Positions 18,250 through 28,150 of a stretch of DNA of 28,821 bases are shown one piece after another; position 1 is the first letter of the stretch; every line of letters starts with the position of its first letter. The stretch covers positions 2,548,519 through 2,577,339 of the forward strand of contig BFEA01000023.1 of the NCBI GenBank assembly GCA_003427395.1, read 5' to 3'. A program made the translations under genes and the position numbers. Source of the DNA: Chara braunii. Lineage: Eukaryota > Streptophyta > Charophyceae > Charales > Characeae. The notes under the pieces are model-generated. The model saw only the letters and a list, made by a program, of their open reading frames with translations. It was not told the origin of the DNA and ran no database searches.

Positions 18250-18655
18250 AGACGTGGTGGTTCCCCCCTCCTACACGGCTCAGGCCCAGTAGTCACCCTC
18301 AAGAGTGGTGAGTGTCGCTGCTGGTCAAACCACCCCGTCTATTACGACACCTCTATTGACCCCCGTCGATCCTGCCGCTTCGACGATTGTCGTAGGCACT
18401 GACCGCAAGATACTGGTATTTGGCCAGACAGGCTCATCTACCCATCTCGATGATGCCTCACAGCTCCCCTCACCAAGCACGACACGACGGTCTAGAGTAC
18501 TCCCCTTCATGTCTCACTCCCCCCCCCCCCCCCCCCCCCCCCCAACTAGGGTGTCGTCTCCGACTCCTCCACCTCCCACCTCGCATACCCATCACGTGGC
18601 AACTCTGCAGGCCACCGTTGCTCAGACTCAAGTGGAGATTCCTACTTTGCGATAA
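18250..18655 (+). pseudogene. Ser/Pro-rich frame, probable continuation
   Basis: Frame reading RHKDVVVPPSYTAQAQ, TAG, then AAGQTTPSITTPLLTPVDPA and IVVGTDRKILVFGQTGSSTH, a C25-encoded Pro run (18519-18543), and VATLQATVAQTQVEIPTLR before TAA. The last segment looks like a short heptad coil. The length of the Pro run, and so the frame, depends on the homopolymer count. Read with the ORF at 18064 it may be one disordered protein; no function can be assigned. Confidence 0.25.
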
Positions 18656-18659
18656 CCTA

Positions 18660-19709
18660 ACCCCTGTTAGACTGCTCACCTTTTTTCCTCATCGACCACC
18701 CCTGTCGATAAACAACCATAAACCCATCATTATAGACTACCACAATGAATTCAAAATGTTATAAAAAATGCATAATGATAACGAAAAATACAACAATCCA
18801 TATAAACTAATAATTTTGTTTAAATAAAATTGTGACTGCACAAACGCAATAAACATAAAAGTATAAAACTTAAAGTAACTCACTACTTGCTCCATTGATA
18901 AAATTTTTGTCAAAGCCATAAAAAATGAAACTCCTTTTTTGAAGAGAGGGGGAGAGAGGGGGAAAAAAAAGTGGAATGGGTGTTCACAACTTGGTTGATT
19001 GAAACATTCCCCACTTTATTATATTCATGCTCCACATGCGTATCAAAAAAATTGAACCAAACCGTTCTCTAGACTTTTGATGACACTAGCAAAAAGTGGA
19101 GTTGGATACAAAAAAAACATTATTATATTTTTGAAACAATCAAAGGTGAATCACCCATTTCATTGAACTTCTTGCACTTTTTTTTCCTCTTATCATCACA
19201 TGTTATATAATTCGTTTAATATATTTCATTATGTCGTTGCTTACTTCCTCAAGCATGAAGGCATATATTTGTTTTTTATTCAAGTTGTCACCTAATAGAA
19301 AAACAATTGTCATAATACCGCTTATCCTCAAATCACATATACTAGCTTCCTTATGGATGTAGTAATTGTTTATCCTTTTGCATTTACCATATCAAGACTT
19401 CACATGTTTAAAAGGTGATCCTTTCCCACCTTCTCACTCTTCATCATATTTATACTCCTCACACACCTTGACACTCTTTTTTACTTTGTTCAGGATGAAA
19501 GACAAGCATAAACTTTTGTAAAAAGGTTATCACCCTACAATAACTTGTGTTTGAAAACTTGCCTGACTTATGCTAACAAGTCACTTGTTTATTTTCACAA
19601 AGTAAATGATAGTTGTTCATGCCCTCTCTAAGTAAGTCACAATAGTCGTGATAGATCTTAACTGCCTTCCTTTTCTTTCATAGTTGTTATGTGGCTCATT
19701 CTGTCACCA
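18660..19709. other. AT-rich DNA without recognised features
   Basis: High A/T content, short frames and no repeats I can align by eye. It could be intronic or intergenic. Confidence 0.45.
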
Positions 19710-19713
19710 CTAA

Positions 19714-19872
19714 ACCACCAGTACCTTTCCCATATATCGATCGCGGACAATTTCATAAGGTTGAAATGACAAACGGGTCGCCGATTCGATTTATCAACAA
19801 CGACCCTCCCTCGTTCAACCCGCACGTTATTCGATGTGTCTCGACAAAATAACTGGGAAAGGTATTGGTGGT
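19714..19872. mobile_element. MITE-B, 159 bp
   Basis: Left end ACCACCAGTACCTTTCCCA; the right end, read in reverse, is ACCACCAATACCTTTCCCA, one mismatch in 19. Flanked by CTAA (19710-19713) and TTAA (19873-19876), consistent with a TTAA duplication with one substitution. Same end family as MITE-A. No ORF. Confidence 0.75.
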
Positions 19873-19876
19873 TTAA

Positions 19877-20053
19877 ACCACCAGTAATGGGCACCTTGGC
19901 CGCGGGCCGGACACCTCGAATTCTGGAAGACCGAAACGAAAACCCGACCGCTGATCCAATTTATCAACGACAGACCCAACTTTTGGCGTTTCAGGCTCGT
20001 TTTCTTATGACGACAAGTTTCAGATTGCAAGGCAAGGGCCGTGTACTAGTGGT
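19877..20053. mobile_element. MITE-C, 177 bp, adjoining MITE-B
   Basis: Left end ACCACCAGTAATGGGC, right end GTACTAGTGGT, flanked by TTAA at 19873-19876 (shared with MITE-B) and 20054-20057. The two elements sit head to tail with a single TTAA between them. The TIRs are more diverged than those of MITE-A or MITE-B. Confidence 0.6.
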
Positions 20054-20087
20054 TTAACATCAATATATGCACATCTTGAACGTTTAA

Positions 20088-21260
20088 TAATTCTCATGTC
20101 ATGCTTTTGAGGAACTAACCAACGATATACCTAAATAATTTTCTCCACTATAGTGTTTTACATGCGACTTTTTTACTCACACTACCGACTCACATAGTAT
20201 AAACAATTCTCTCAAATGCATCTCCAATCGAAATAGTTTGTTGCGACCCACCTCTTCTATACCCGTAGTATAACTATATTGGAACAAGTGCATGCACGTA
20301 ATCGGGCCAAACCAACCATAAAGATTTCATATTTTTTCACAATCACTGCTACAAACAAATATTCAACGGAGAGACTCTCATAACTACCTACACAATATCC
20401 CTTTTGTAGAGTGGCAAAAAAAATGACATAACATGTCAAGATAGATAACTTGACAAATAACACATTCATTCCAACATGCAAATACAATATGAATAAAAAT
20501 AACTTTAGCCTACAAGCCTACGTCCACTTATACTCCTTACCTCTCCACGCCCAGTTTTTCATGTCAATCAATAATCGTGATACATGATGAATGTGGTTCT
20601 CTTTCTCAGTAGTGTTTTGCAACTCGATCTGGTATCATTGATCCCAATGCATGCATCGCCAAGCCCTTCACCGATCCTCATGTCATGGCCACGATAACCA
20701 ACCAACTGCAGACTTACTAATTTTTATCTTCGCATGTTTCGGATATGACTCTTTTACTCACATTACCAACTCAACTACTAAAAGATCTCCCACATCCACA
20801 ATCTCCCATCGTTCAAACTTCAAAAAAGTTTATCACCTACCCTTTTTGTACCTAAAATACAATGGTAATCCAATAAGCACACATGCTTAAACCACCAGTC
20901 AATCCGAAGCTAAATTGATGAACAAAAATATAATTGTCAAACCTAAAATCTACAGTGCAGGCGTTTGGAAAAATGAAGTGCAGGGGCATTGACATTGTAG
21001 ATTTTGACCCGATACTTGTACATGAGTAAAATCTATAGTACAGGGGTTGTTGGATTGGTGGTCAAACCAGCCATCACAATTATAAACTTTTTCACAATCT
21101 TTACCTTAAACAACATAACAAATCAAGATAGCTAACAACCTGGCATACAACACATTCACGACGATATGCAAAATGCAACATGAATGAAATTAACACCAAC
21201 CTACAAACCTATACAATTAACATTCACACTGCTTACCTCTCTATGTCCGAGAGGCAGTTA
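20088..21260. repeat. Diverged ~588-bp tandem duplication
   Basis: Unit A (about 20088-20675) and unit B (about 20676-21260) align at intervals. CTCATGTCATG occurs at 20092 and 20678; TTTTACTCACAC/TTTTACTCACAT near 20168 and 20752; CCAAACCAACCAT/TCAAACCAGCCAT near 20308 and 21062; CAAGATAGATAACTTGACAA/CAAGATAGCTAACAACCTGG; and a shared CTTACCTCTC near the ends. The offset changes from about 587 to about 750 because unit B carries MITE-D. No ORF. Confidence 0.6.
20891..21062. mobile_element. MITE-D, about 172 bp
   Basis: Left end ACCACCAGTCAATCCGA after TTAA (20887-20890); right end TTGGATTGGTGGT followed by CAAA. It lies exactly where unit B of the surrounding duplication gains length over unit A, which independently supports an insertion. 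Internal words AAAATCTACAGTGCAGG and AAAATCTATAGTACAGG are also repeated. Confidence 0.6.
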
Positions 21261-21960
21261 GCAAAGACCTTAATGTTCAGACAACTTGTCATGCCATTTA
21301 CAACAAAATTCAAGGGTCGTCACGGTTTTAACCAAACTTGCCACCAAGTCATAAAGTAGAGACCATAGTTACTAATTGCAAAAAAAAAAAAAACCTATAA
21401 AACAGCAAGGCAAAAGTGCACTTTCATGCAAATTTTACCAACATTCAGTTTCAGAAATCTTGAGAAATTTCATAAATCTTAGTAGAGGGAATTCCAGTGC
21501 TTCAAATGAGACAACCTTGAACCAAAACAAAAACAGGCAAAAAAATAAAAATAAAATTTGATCCCCAAACCCTAGTTCTTGTTTTGGACCTGTTAGTCAG
21601 GAGTTGAAAATGGAGGTCCCCGTTAACCACGTTGGCTATGCCCACTAGGTCATGTCAATTGTCATAAGCAGTCAAGGAAAGCCTAAAATTCAAACAATAA
21701 CTAAAAACCTCTGACAGTAGACGAACGCCAACATCGCATCAATTGGAACCTACAAAGCGTCGGTCGTGATCATTACTGACCCAACTGACGTCCCCCAGTT
21801 TGCCAAATAAATTGTTGAATTGCCCTGGTTAAGTTGCTGCACATACGCGATTGCCGCCATCTAATGGCCTCGGGGGGGGCCAAAGGGAATATCATATCAT
21901 GTGGTCCCTTTTTTTTACCAATCAATCCATAATGTAGAGACGTTTGTCGATACTGAAGGA
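21261..21960. other. No recognisable gene
   Basis: AT-rich with an A13 tract near 21380-21392. Nothing further is recognised. Confidence 0.4.
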
Positions 21961-21964
21961 TTCA

Positions 21965-22160
21965 ACCGCCATTAATTTTGCCGCTTCTCTTGCCGAGCCT
22001 TCGAACAGTTTGCGCCCCAAGAAAAACCCGAATTGGCGCACCTTTATTTGGCTGTTGCCGCCTGCCTTGCTGCAAGCCATTTACTCTGGTAGCCGAGCCC
22101 TGAAACTGACCGCATGTTAACAACCTTGTTGGAGAAGGGTACTGGGCAAGTACTGGTGGT
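21965..22160. mobile_element. Possible MITE-E
   Basis: The right end TACTGGTGGT followed by TCAA (22161-22164) is clearly of the same family. The proposed left end, ACCGCCATTAATTTTGCC after TTC, is only weakly complementary. A related end motif GGACCACCAG lies at about 22236. Only the right end is secure. Confidence 0.35.
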
Positions 22161-22432
22161 TCAAACTGCAGGTACATGACCTTAGACTGTGGCGGTTTGC
22201 TTGTCACCTACTCCGAAAATTTTGCGCCTCAGTTCTACTGGACCACCAGTTCGCTTAAGCTACGGGCGCACTCACACTGACACTTTTCTAAATGTTATGT
22301 GACAACAATTACGACCAGATCGGGATGCATCTGACCGCAATCACGTCCACAAAACAGTAAGAAAAAGTCCTAGAGTGAATATGACCTAAGTGGGGCTCTC
22401 ACCAGTGTACTCCGTATGAGGATGATGCTTGG

Positions 22433-22617
22433 GGCCTGAGCCGTTAGTGGCCTGCAGTGACCTCTAAGAAAAGGCCCAGTTGGAGGCTTTGCAACTTTGC
22501 ATGTAGCTTCATCCTTAGAGGCTCGGCCTGAGCCAGTAGTGGCCGACGGTGACCCCTAAGAAAAGACCCAGTTAGAGGCTCTACAGCCTTGCACAGTAGC
22601 TTCATCCTTAGAGGCTC
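22433..22617. repeat. 92/93-bp tandem repeat, two copies
   Basis: Unit 1 22433-22524 and unit 2 22525-22617, both from GGCCTGAGCC to ATCCTTAGAGGCTC, with scattered differences. Leu/Lys-rich minus-strand frames through it are repeat products. No function is evident. Confidence 0.9.
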
Positions 22618-22682
22618 GACTGAAGTGGCGGTCCCCAAGTACAAGCCCTCCAGCCCAGAACTTCTGGCTCTTTTGATGTACG

Positions 22683-23694
22683 GGGGCCTCGGCCCACATG
22701 CCAGCGAATAGTATAGTTTACTAGTCCGTGTGACGGTGTGGGACTGTTAGGAACTGTCGATTGCATTTTCAACGGACGGGGGGATTATGCATCCTGCCAT
22801 TTAGGGCTCCCTTTTGTCATTGGCTCTTAGTTGCTTTAGGGGTCCCGTGTGGAATGGAGGGAGAGGGAATACGGTGTAGAATACTAACCTCGTTTTTCTG
22901 GCGTAGAATACTATTCGTTTTTGCCGCCTCGCCTACAGCAGCCGACTTCTAAAGAGGAAGGCCCACCGGTAAGTGGTATGTTACCTCATACTGAGAAAGC
23001 ACGAACCTGGTCACCATTGCTGCCGAATTCATTATTTTCAGGCACAAACATAGCAGCAATGAACTCTGCCGCTGAGTCGTTCGCACAGTGTATTGGTTGG
23101 TATTGATCTTACAGTCGTGACGCTGCTTCTGACGAGGAAGGCCCTCTGGTAAGTGCTATATTACGTTAGCTGTGGTGCCAGAGCAAGGCTGTAGGGCTCG
23201 TTTCGTCTTCACCTGAGGCTATAAAGGGAAAAAAAAGTAAAAAAAGTGGGCGTTTTCGTTTTTTGGTTTTCTGTGGGCCGCCGTCCTCTGGCTGCGCCTA
23301 CACCCAAAGGAGGTCCGTCCAATAAAGGGCCTGGCTCCACTATTATCGAAATGTGCAAAACGAGAGTGAATCTTCTGCTAGAACACGGAAAGATACACCA
23401 CCACAATTTTTTGTCTTTTGTGCGTGTCGAGAGTAGTGGAGCGACGCCCAACTGCACACAAAGAAGTGCCTCGAAAATCGTGGTCCGTTTCCCGAAAAAA
23501 AATAAATAAAAAAATCGTGGAGGTGTATCTGTCCATGTTCTGCACTATATGCACGATGGTTTTGCACACAGAGGAGAGTAGCGGACCTAGACCCAGGCGG
23601 CAAACGCACATGCTGAATTGCGTTCGTTGCCCGCCTTCTACTGTCACACAGACTAGTAAACTATACTATTCGCTGGCATGTGGGCCGAGGCCCC
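22683..23694. mobile_element. 1012-bp element with 52-bp TIRs
   Basis: 22683-22734 and 23643-23694 are reverse complements at 51 of 52 positions; the ends begin GGGGCCTCGGCCCACATGCC. The interior holds a second, weaker inverted repeat (about 23353-23412 with 23508-23568) and a ~40-bp motif repeated 180 bp apart (22946 and 23126). The longest plus frames are under 100 codons and no transposase motif is seen, so it is non-autonomous. I could not find a target-site duplication. The superfamily is unassigned. Confidence 0.7.
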
Positions 23695-23739
23695 GGGTCT
23701 GTTTAGGTCCCGCTGTACCCGCTATTTGATGCCAAACAA

Positions 23740-24200
23740 TACCAGGAGGGGGGGGGTAGATGCGTGACCATGCTACCAGTCTGAAAAGAGGCCAGATTCT
23801 GTTCTGGCATTGCTTGCATGAAAGTAGCACCACCAGCCCTAACCCTAATTTCAGCCGGCAAGGAGGAGGGGGGTGCCATAAGACCAACCCTTCCCCCCTC
23901 AAGCCACCCACCCACTCTCCTTGTGTGTGGGAAATGGGACATCGGTTCGCTACCGGGTGAGTGGTCCCTCGTGCACCAATTGGGATTGGGACTTGTCGGC
24001 CGAGGATCTTGGACAAGCTTGGAACTGGGACATTGGCACCTCGCCCCGGTAGGCAGGGACAGAGCAGGAGGGCCCAAAGGCCCAAAAAGTAAAAAAACGA
24101 CCAGGCGGTAAATAATGACCACAAAGAAAAACAAGTAATGCTTTTGTCCGCCCACACGGCCTCGCTGACTGTGGCGGGCGGACGGAGCAGCGGAACCGGA
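23740..24200. other. No supported gene
   Basis: GC-rich. The long minus-strand frames here run into the right TIR of the element at 22683-23694, lack recognisable domains and are judged spurious. Confidence 0.4.
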
Positions 24201-24202
24201 AA

Positions 24203-24271
24203 ACCCAACCCAACCCAACCCAACCCACCCTTGTGCAACTTGCTACTTGCAACTTGCAACTGGCAATTGCC
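24203..24271. repeat. (CCCAA)n followed by (ACTTGCA)-like repeat
   Basis: About five CCCAA units at 24203-24227, then CTTGTGCAACTTGCTACTTG and more CAACTTG words to about 24271. Confidence 0.8.
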
Positions 24272-24880
24272 ATTCGAAGGGAGAGAGAGGAAGGAGGTGG
24301 TCCAGAGCGGGAGGAAAAGAGGACGAGAGAAAGAGAGGGGGGGGAGGAGGAGGGACCAAAGGGTCCACAGAAGAGCTTGCTCGCTCGGTCGCTCGGTGGT
24401 TGGCTAGTGATTGACGATGTATTGTGTTGCACCGCGGGAGCAATTAAAGGTGACGTGCCAGAACGGCTAATACTTTACGTTTTTTTTTTAATTGTTTTTT
24501 GAAAAGCTGTCTTCTCCTCATCGGTGGACAGCTACATAGTATGTTTTCTCTCACCTCACATATTTTGAAGAGAGGTAGGAAAAAAAAAGCTATGCTTGCA
24601 GGGGAGGGGTCCCCTGTAGTGGCAGGTAGGTCGCGAAAGGGAAAAAAGCTATGTTCCATGACATGGCAGAATGGCTAATACTAATTGATGTATGTGTTCA
24701 ATTACCGCAAATTACTGTTACTTAATACTAACTCCAAGTTTGGTTAATAAAGAGACAGACTGTTCCGTCGGACTATTATCCGCTTTTTTTTTTTTTTTTT
24801 TTTTTTTATCCCGCTCTAAGTTTGCATACGTATGTACTCGACACAAACAGGGGGCTTTGACGTACGGACTATAGTCATGT
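24272..24880. other. Non-coding, purine tracts and a short direct repeat
   Basis: GAGAGAGAGG-type purines at 24280-24350. GTGCCAGAACGGCTAATACT (about 24456) recurs as ATGGCAGAATGGCTAATACT (about 24664). A 7-bp stem AGCTGTC/GACAGCT occurs near 24505-24531. A T25 run lies near 24783-24807. No gene. Confidence 0.5.
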
Positions 24881-24884
24881 ACGT

Positions 24885-24952
24885 ACGTACGTACGTACCT
24901 ATACACGTGTATATTAAAAAAATGCACGATGCTCAAATACATATCCCTGTAT

Positions 24953-25010
<58 letters not shown>
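24885..25010. repeat. (GTAC)n and compound (TG)n(AG)n microsatellites
   Basis: Tandem GTAC units at 24879-24897; then TG repeats 24952-24977 passing directly into AG/GA repeats to 25010. Confidence 0.95.
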
Positions 25011-25013
<3 letters not shown>

Positions 25014-25975
25014 TGGACCTTACGTTGTGACTCAGTGAGGATGGGTATTTTGAGTTTCTTTTTTTTTCAATTTCTTGAAGTGAAGGAAAATATACTTCTA
25101 ATGTCCAACTGTGGGACTTGGTAGAAATTCATGATCACTGGGGGCGAAAAAAAAAAACAAAAAAAAACAACCCACAATTGCAAATAGCATGTCGGAAGTT
25201 GGACGCTCAAAGTCGAAATCCGAACAGGACCCCCGGTTATTGTGCCACCTGTATTTGGGGCAACTTTCAGTCTAGATACACGAATAAAGATCCGGCTTCT
25301 ATTCGGGGGAAGACGGGAGTGAATTCATAAGAGCAGCACGGATTTTCTTCTTAATTAAGAAAAGAAGATGCTAAGGAGTTACGCAAATCATTTTTTTTTT
25401 CTTTTTTTCTAAAAGGAAAAATCATTTTTTCAGATTTTTCTTAAAATTTCCGTTCTGATTATTTGTGAAAACTACTAGCGCAGTTAGTTACTGATAGTGA
25501 AATCGAGAGGGGTATTAGTGAAATTTCAAATTTGGGAAACCCCCCCCAAAAACAATAATTGGTGGGGGAAAAAAAAATAAAAAATAAAGTAGTGAAAAAT
25601 GCACGGAATTGAAAATGAGGATTCAGTGAATCCGTCCTGAAACTTGGAATCTATGGTGTCTATGCAGCCGCCCGAGCGGAACTTTCGTCGAAACTTCGTC
25701 AAGTCGCTGAGCAGACGGACCGGTTTCCAGGGGAATGTCGTCGTAATCTGAAGAAAAAACTTAAGATTAGGACCGCAAAAGAGTTCACACTAGGACTAGG
25801 ACTTTCTCGAATGAATCTGCCCGAAATCGAGGCCAGATTCAGCCAGAACGGTGCTAGTAGTCGCTGGGTAAACAGTAGTAGTAGTATCAGTATCAGGAGG
25901 AGCAAGAAGAAGGGAGCAGATGAGATGAGAAGGAAGCCGGCGCTCAGTTCGTCCTGGATTTGTCAGCGTCTCCTT
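25011..25975. other. No recognisable gene
   Basis: AT-rich with A and T tracts at 25147-25170, 25392-25410 and 25568-25585. The small frames resemble nothing known. Confidence 0.4.
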
Positions 25976-25984
25976 TTCCTTTAC

Positions 25985-26880
25985 GGCCTCCTCCTCCTCC
26001 TCCTCCTCCTCCTCCTCTTTTCCCTCCTTCTCTTTCCTCTCCTCGGCGGCCTTTTCCCCTCTTCTTTCCTTTTCTTTTCTGCTTTCTCGTTTTATTCTTC
26101 TTCTTCCTTTCTTACCACCTCTTCCTCCTCCTCCTCCTCCTCCTCTTCTTCGTCTTCCGTGTCATCTCCTCCTCCTCCTCCTACTCTTTCCCCTCCTCGT
26201 CGCCCTTTCCCCCTCTTCTTTCTTTTCCTCTTCTTCTTTCTCTTTTTCTTCGTCTTCTTCTTCCTTTTTTTCCCTCCTCCTCCTCCTCTTTTCCCTCCTC
26301 GTCCTTTTCGCCTTTTCTTCCTTCTCCTCATCTTCTGTCCCCTCGTCTTTCTTCTCCTCCCTTCTTTCTCCTTTTCTTCCTCCTCGCCTTCTTCTTCCTC
26401 CGTCTGGACAAACAAGTGCCTTTCTCCTTTTTTTCTTCTTCTTCTTTCGTTCTTATCTCCTCCTCCTCCTCCTCCTCCTCCTCCTCCTCCTCCTCCTCCT
26501 TCTCCTTCTCCTCCTCTTTTCCCTCCTCCTCGTCCTTTCCCCCTTTTCTTCCTTATCCTTATCTTCTTTCCCCTCTTCTTTCTTCTCCTCCCTTCTTTCT
26601 CATCCCCTCTTCTTTCTCCTCCCCTCTTCTTCCTCCTGGCCTTCTTCTTCCTCCGTTTGGACAAACAGGTGCCTTTCTCCTTTTCTTCTTCTTCTTTCGT
26701 TCTTACCTCCTCCTCCTCCTCCTCCTCCTCCTCCTCCTCGTTTCCCTCCTCCTCGTCCTTTCCCCCTTTTCTTCCTTATCCTCATCTTCTTTCCCCTCTT
26801 CTTTCTTCTCCTCCCTTCTTTCTCCTCCCCTCTTCTTCCTCCTGGCCTTCTTCTTCCTCCGTTTGCACAAGCAGGTGGTT
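25985..26880. repeat. CTC/CTT polypyrimidine array with higher-order units
   Basis: About 900 bases of CTC and CTT triplets on the plus strand. A longer unit recurs: GTCTGGACAAACAAGTGCCT (about 26402), GTTTGGACAAACAGGTGCCT (about 26656) and GTTTGCACAAGCAGGTGG (about 26861), each preceded by CTTCTTCTTCCTCC. The Ser/Phe/Pro-rich plus frames and Lys/Glu/Gly-rich minus frames are products of this repeat. Confidence 0.9.
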
Positions 26881-26981
26881 GCTTGCCGTTAGGCGAGTCC
26901 GGCGAGGAAGAAGAAGTCGAGGAGGAGACCAAGAAGAGGAGATGAAGAAGAGAGGATAAAGAAGAGGAGGATAAAGAAGGG

Positions 26982-27056
26982 TGGATTCGAACCAGCAACC
27001 TCGGCCCCTGATGAGTGTGCCAGGTGCGCCGCTTCCTGGCTGAAACGTGCGTATAG
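26982..27056 (-). repeat. tRNA-like relic (Met-like), minus strand
   Basis: On the minus strand: CCAGGAAGCGGCGCACCTGG, then CACACTCATCAGGGG, then AGGTTGCTGGTTCGAATCCA. The T arm (GGTTCGAATCC, a perfect B box) is convincing and CAT lies where a Met anticodon would be expected. The D arm and anticodon stem do not pair properly and one T-stem pair is broken. More likely a tRNA-derived repeat than a working tRNA gene. Confidence 0.4.
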
Positions 27057-27124
27057 GGCAATGAGCTGTTTTCATTATTCTTCTTCTTCTGCGCCTAGTG
27101 CATGCGGATGTGTGTGTGGACTTC

Positions 27125-27280
27125 TTTTTTTTTTTTTTTTTTTTTTTTGTAACCAATTTTATCGAAGCTTGCACGAAAGACGGTCTTTGTTCTCTGTTTA
27201 TCACTATTTTCACTATTCCTCCATTTCCTTCTCCTCCTTCTCCTTCTCCTCCTCCTCCTCCTCCTCCTCCTCCTCCTCCC
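27125..27280. repeat. T24 run and (TCC)n tract
   Basis: T homopolymer at 27125-27148 and TCC/TTCTCC triplets at about 27220-27280. Confidence 0.9.
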
Positions 27281-27300
27281 ACCTCCGTCTGTCCGTCTCC

Positions 27301-27390
27301 TCAGGCCGAGGTCGCCGGTTCGAATCCGTGCTTACACGGAGGAGGGCTTTTAGGACCAGATGATGTACGGATCCATAACTACTAGTCTTC
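27301..27390 (+). repeat. tRNA-derived unit related to the 5.5-6.1 kb array
   Basis: A perfect B box, GGTTCGAATCC at 27317-27327, is followed by GTGCTTACACGGAGGAGGGC and GGACCAGATGATGTACGGAT, then CCATAACTACTAG. This is the same tail as the array at 5545-6145, with small insertions. The A-box half is replaced by TCC repeats. Confidence 0.65.
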
Positions 27391-27551
27391 GTTCTCGTTC
27401 TCTGACTCCTCCTCATCCCAAGGATATCAAGAATGGATGTTGCCACAATAGAATAGCTGATTAATTAGTATATGTGAGATTATATAAGTAATAATAATAA
27501 TTATATATGTATAGTATTATATTATATACATATCATGTGACAATATATACT
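27391..27551. other. AT-rich spacer
   Basis: AT-rich, with ATATATA-type runs at 27470-27545 and the word GTGACAATATATAC, which recurs inside the second hammerhead repeat at about 28433. No gene. Confidence 0.5.
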
Positions 27552-27613
27552 CTTTTTTTTTTTTTTTTGTCGGCTTTGCGCTCCGATACACTGTGTGGTG
27601 ACGATATACATGT

Positions 27614-27653
27614 GTGATGAGTCGGTGAAACTTCCCCGACGAACCAGTTTGTC
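27614..27653 (+). ncRNA. Hammerhead-like core, copy 1 (degenerate)
   Basis: GTGATGA, then stem II GTCGG/CCGAC around a 10-base loop, then GAACC and AGTTTGTC. Compared with copy 2, core C3 is G, GAAAC is GAACC and the loop has 3 extra bases. Both core changes hit positions needed for cleavage, so this copy is expected to be inactive. Confidence 0.5.
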
Positions 27654-27914
27654 CCAGCCCCTCGTTTGTTGTTGTTGTTGTCCTCTTGTCCCTCGTTCCC
27701 TCCCTCTGTGCCTCCGGTTTACCGGCACGTTCTGGCATTTCTTTTTTGCTTTAGTCTTCCCCATTTTTGTTGGGGTATTTCGTTTTGCGGACCTACCGTG
27801 TGGTTCCGTTATTTTAAAACTATGGATATGGTAGAACTTACTTGTTTTGGTAATCTTGTCTGCTGCATCCCGGCTGGTTTTGTCCCGTTGATCGGTCTAT
27901 TTTGGGATGCGTAG

Positions 27915-28150
27915 TGGTGCTTTCATGTGGGACGAGTCATCCGGGTTCTTTCTTTTCGGTTTGCCATCTGGGTTGGTTGTTTCCCGTTGTTCGGCCTGCA
28001 TGGGGGCAGTGCTTTTATGTGGGAATCGTCATCCGGGATTGTCTCTTATGTTTTTTTTTGTCCCCGTAAGAACGGTTTACAAATGGGAATACCCACGTCT
28101 TGATGAGGAGGGAGGGGTGGGTGCTTGCATGTGGGACTTGTCATCTAGGA
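27915..28150 (+). repeat. Three ~30-bp repeats inside the retrozyme-like unit
   Basis: GTGCTTTCATGTGGGACGAG (about 27922), GTGCTTTTATGTGGGAATCG (about 28008) and GTGCTTGCATGTGGGACTTG (about 28121), each continuing TCATCYRGG. Spacing is about 87 and 113 bp. Confidence 0.8.

Noticed and set aside
23666-24432. Overlapping minus-strand frames of 160-197 codons
   Set aside because: Several frames are open at once, one includes a TIR, and no domain is recognised. GC-rich composition explains the openness.
25811-26959. Long Ser/Phe/Pro-rich plus frame (382 codons) and its Lys/Glu/Gly-rich minus-strand counterparts
   Set aside because: Composed almost wholly of CTC/CTT triplets; all frames stay open because the repeat lacks stop codons.
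27008-27046. A third hammerhead-like string, CTGATGAG...GCTGAAAC
   Set aside because: No closing pair directly after CTGATGA, extra unpaired bases before the CCAGG/CCTGG stem, and it lies inside a minus-strand tRNA-like relic that explains it.
26982-27056. Functional tRNA-Met gene
   Set aside because: Good B box, but the anticodon stem and acceptor do not fold; kept only as a tRNA-like relic.
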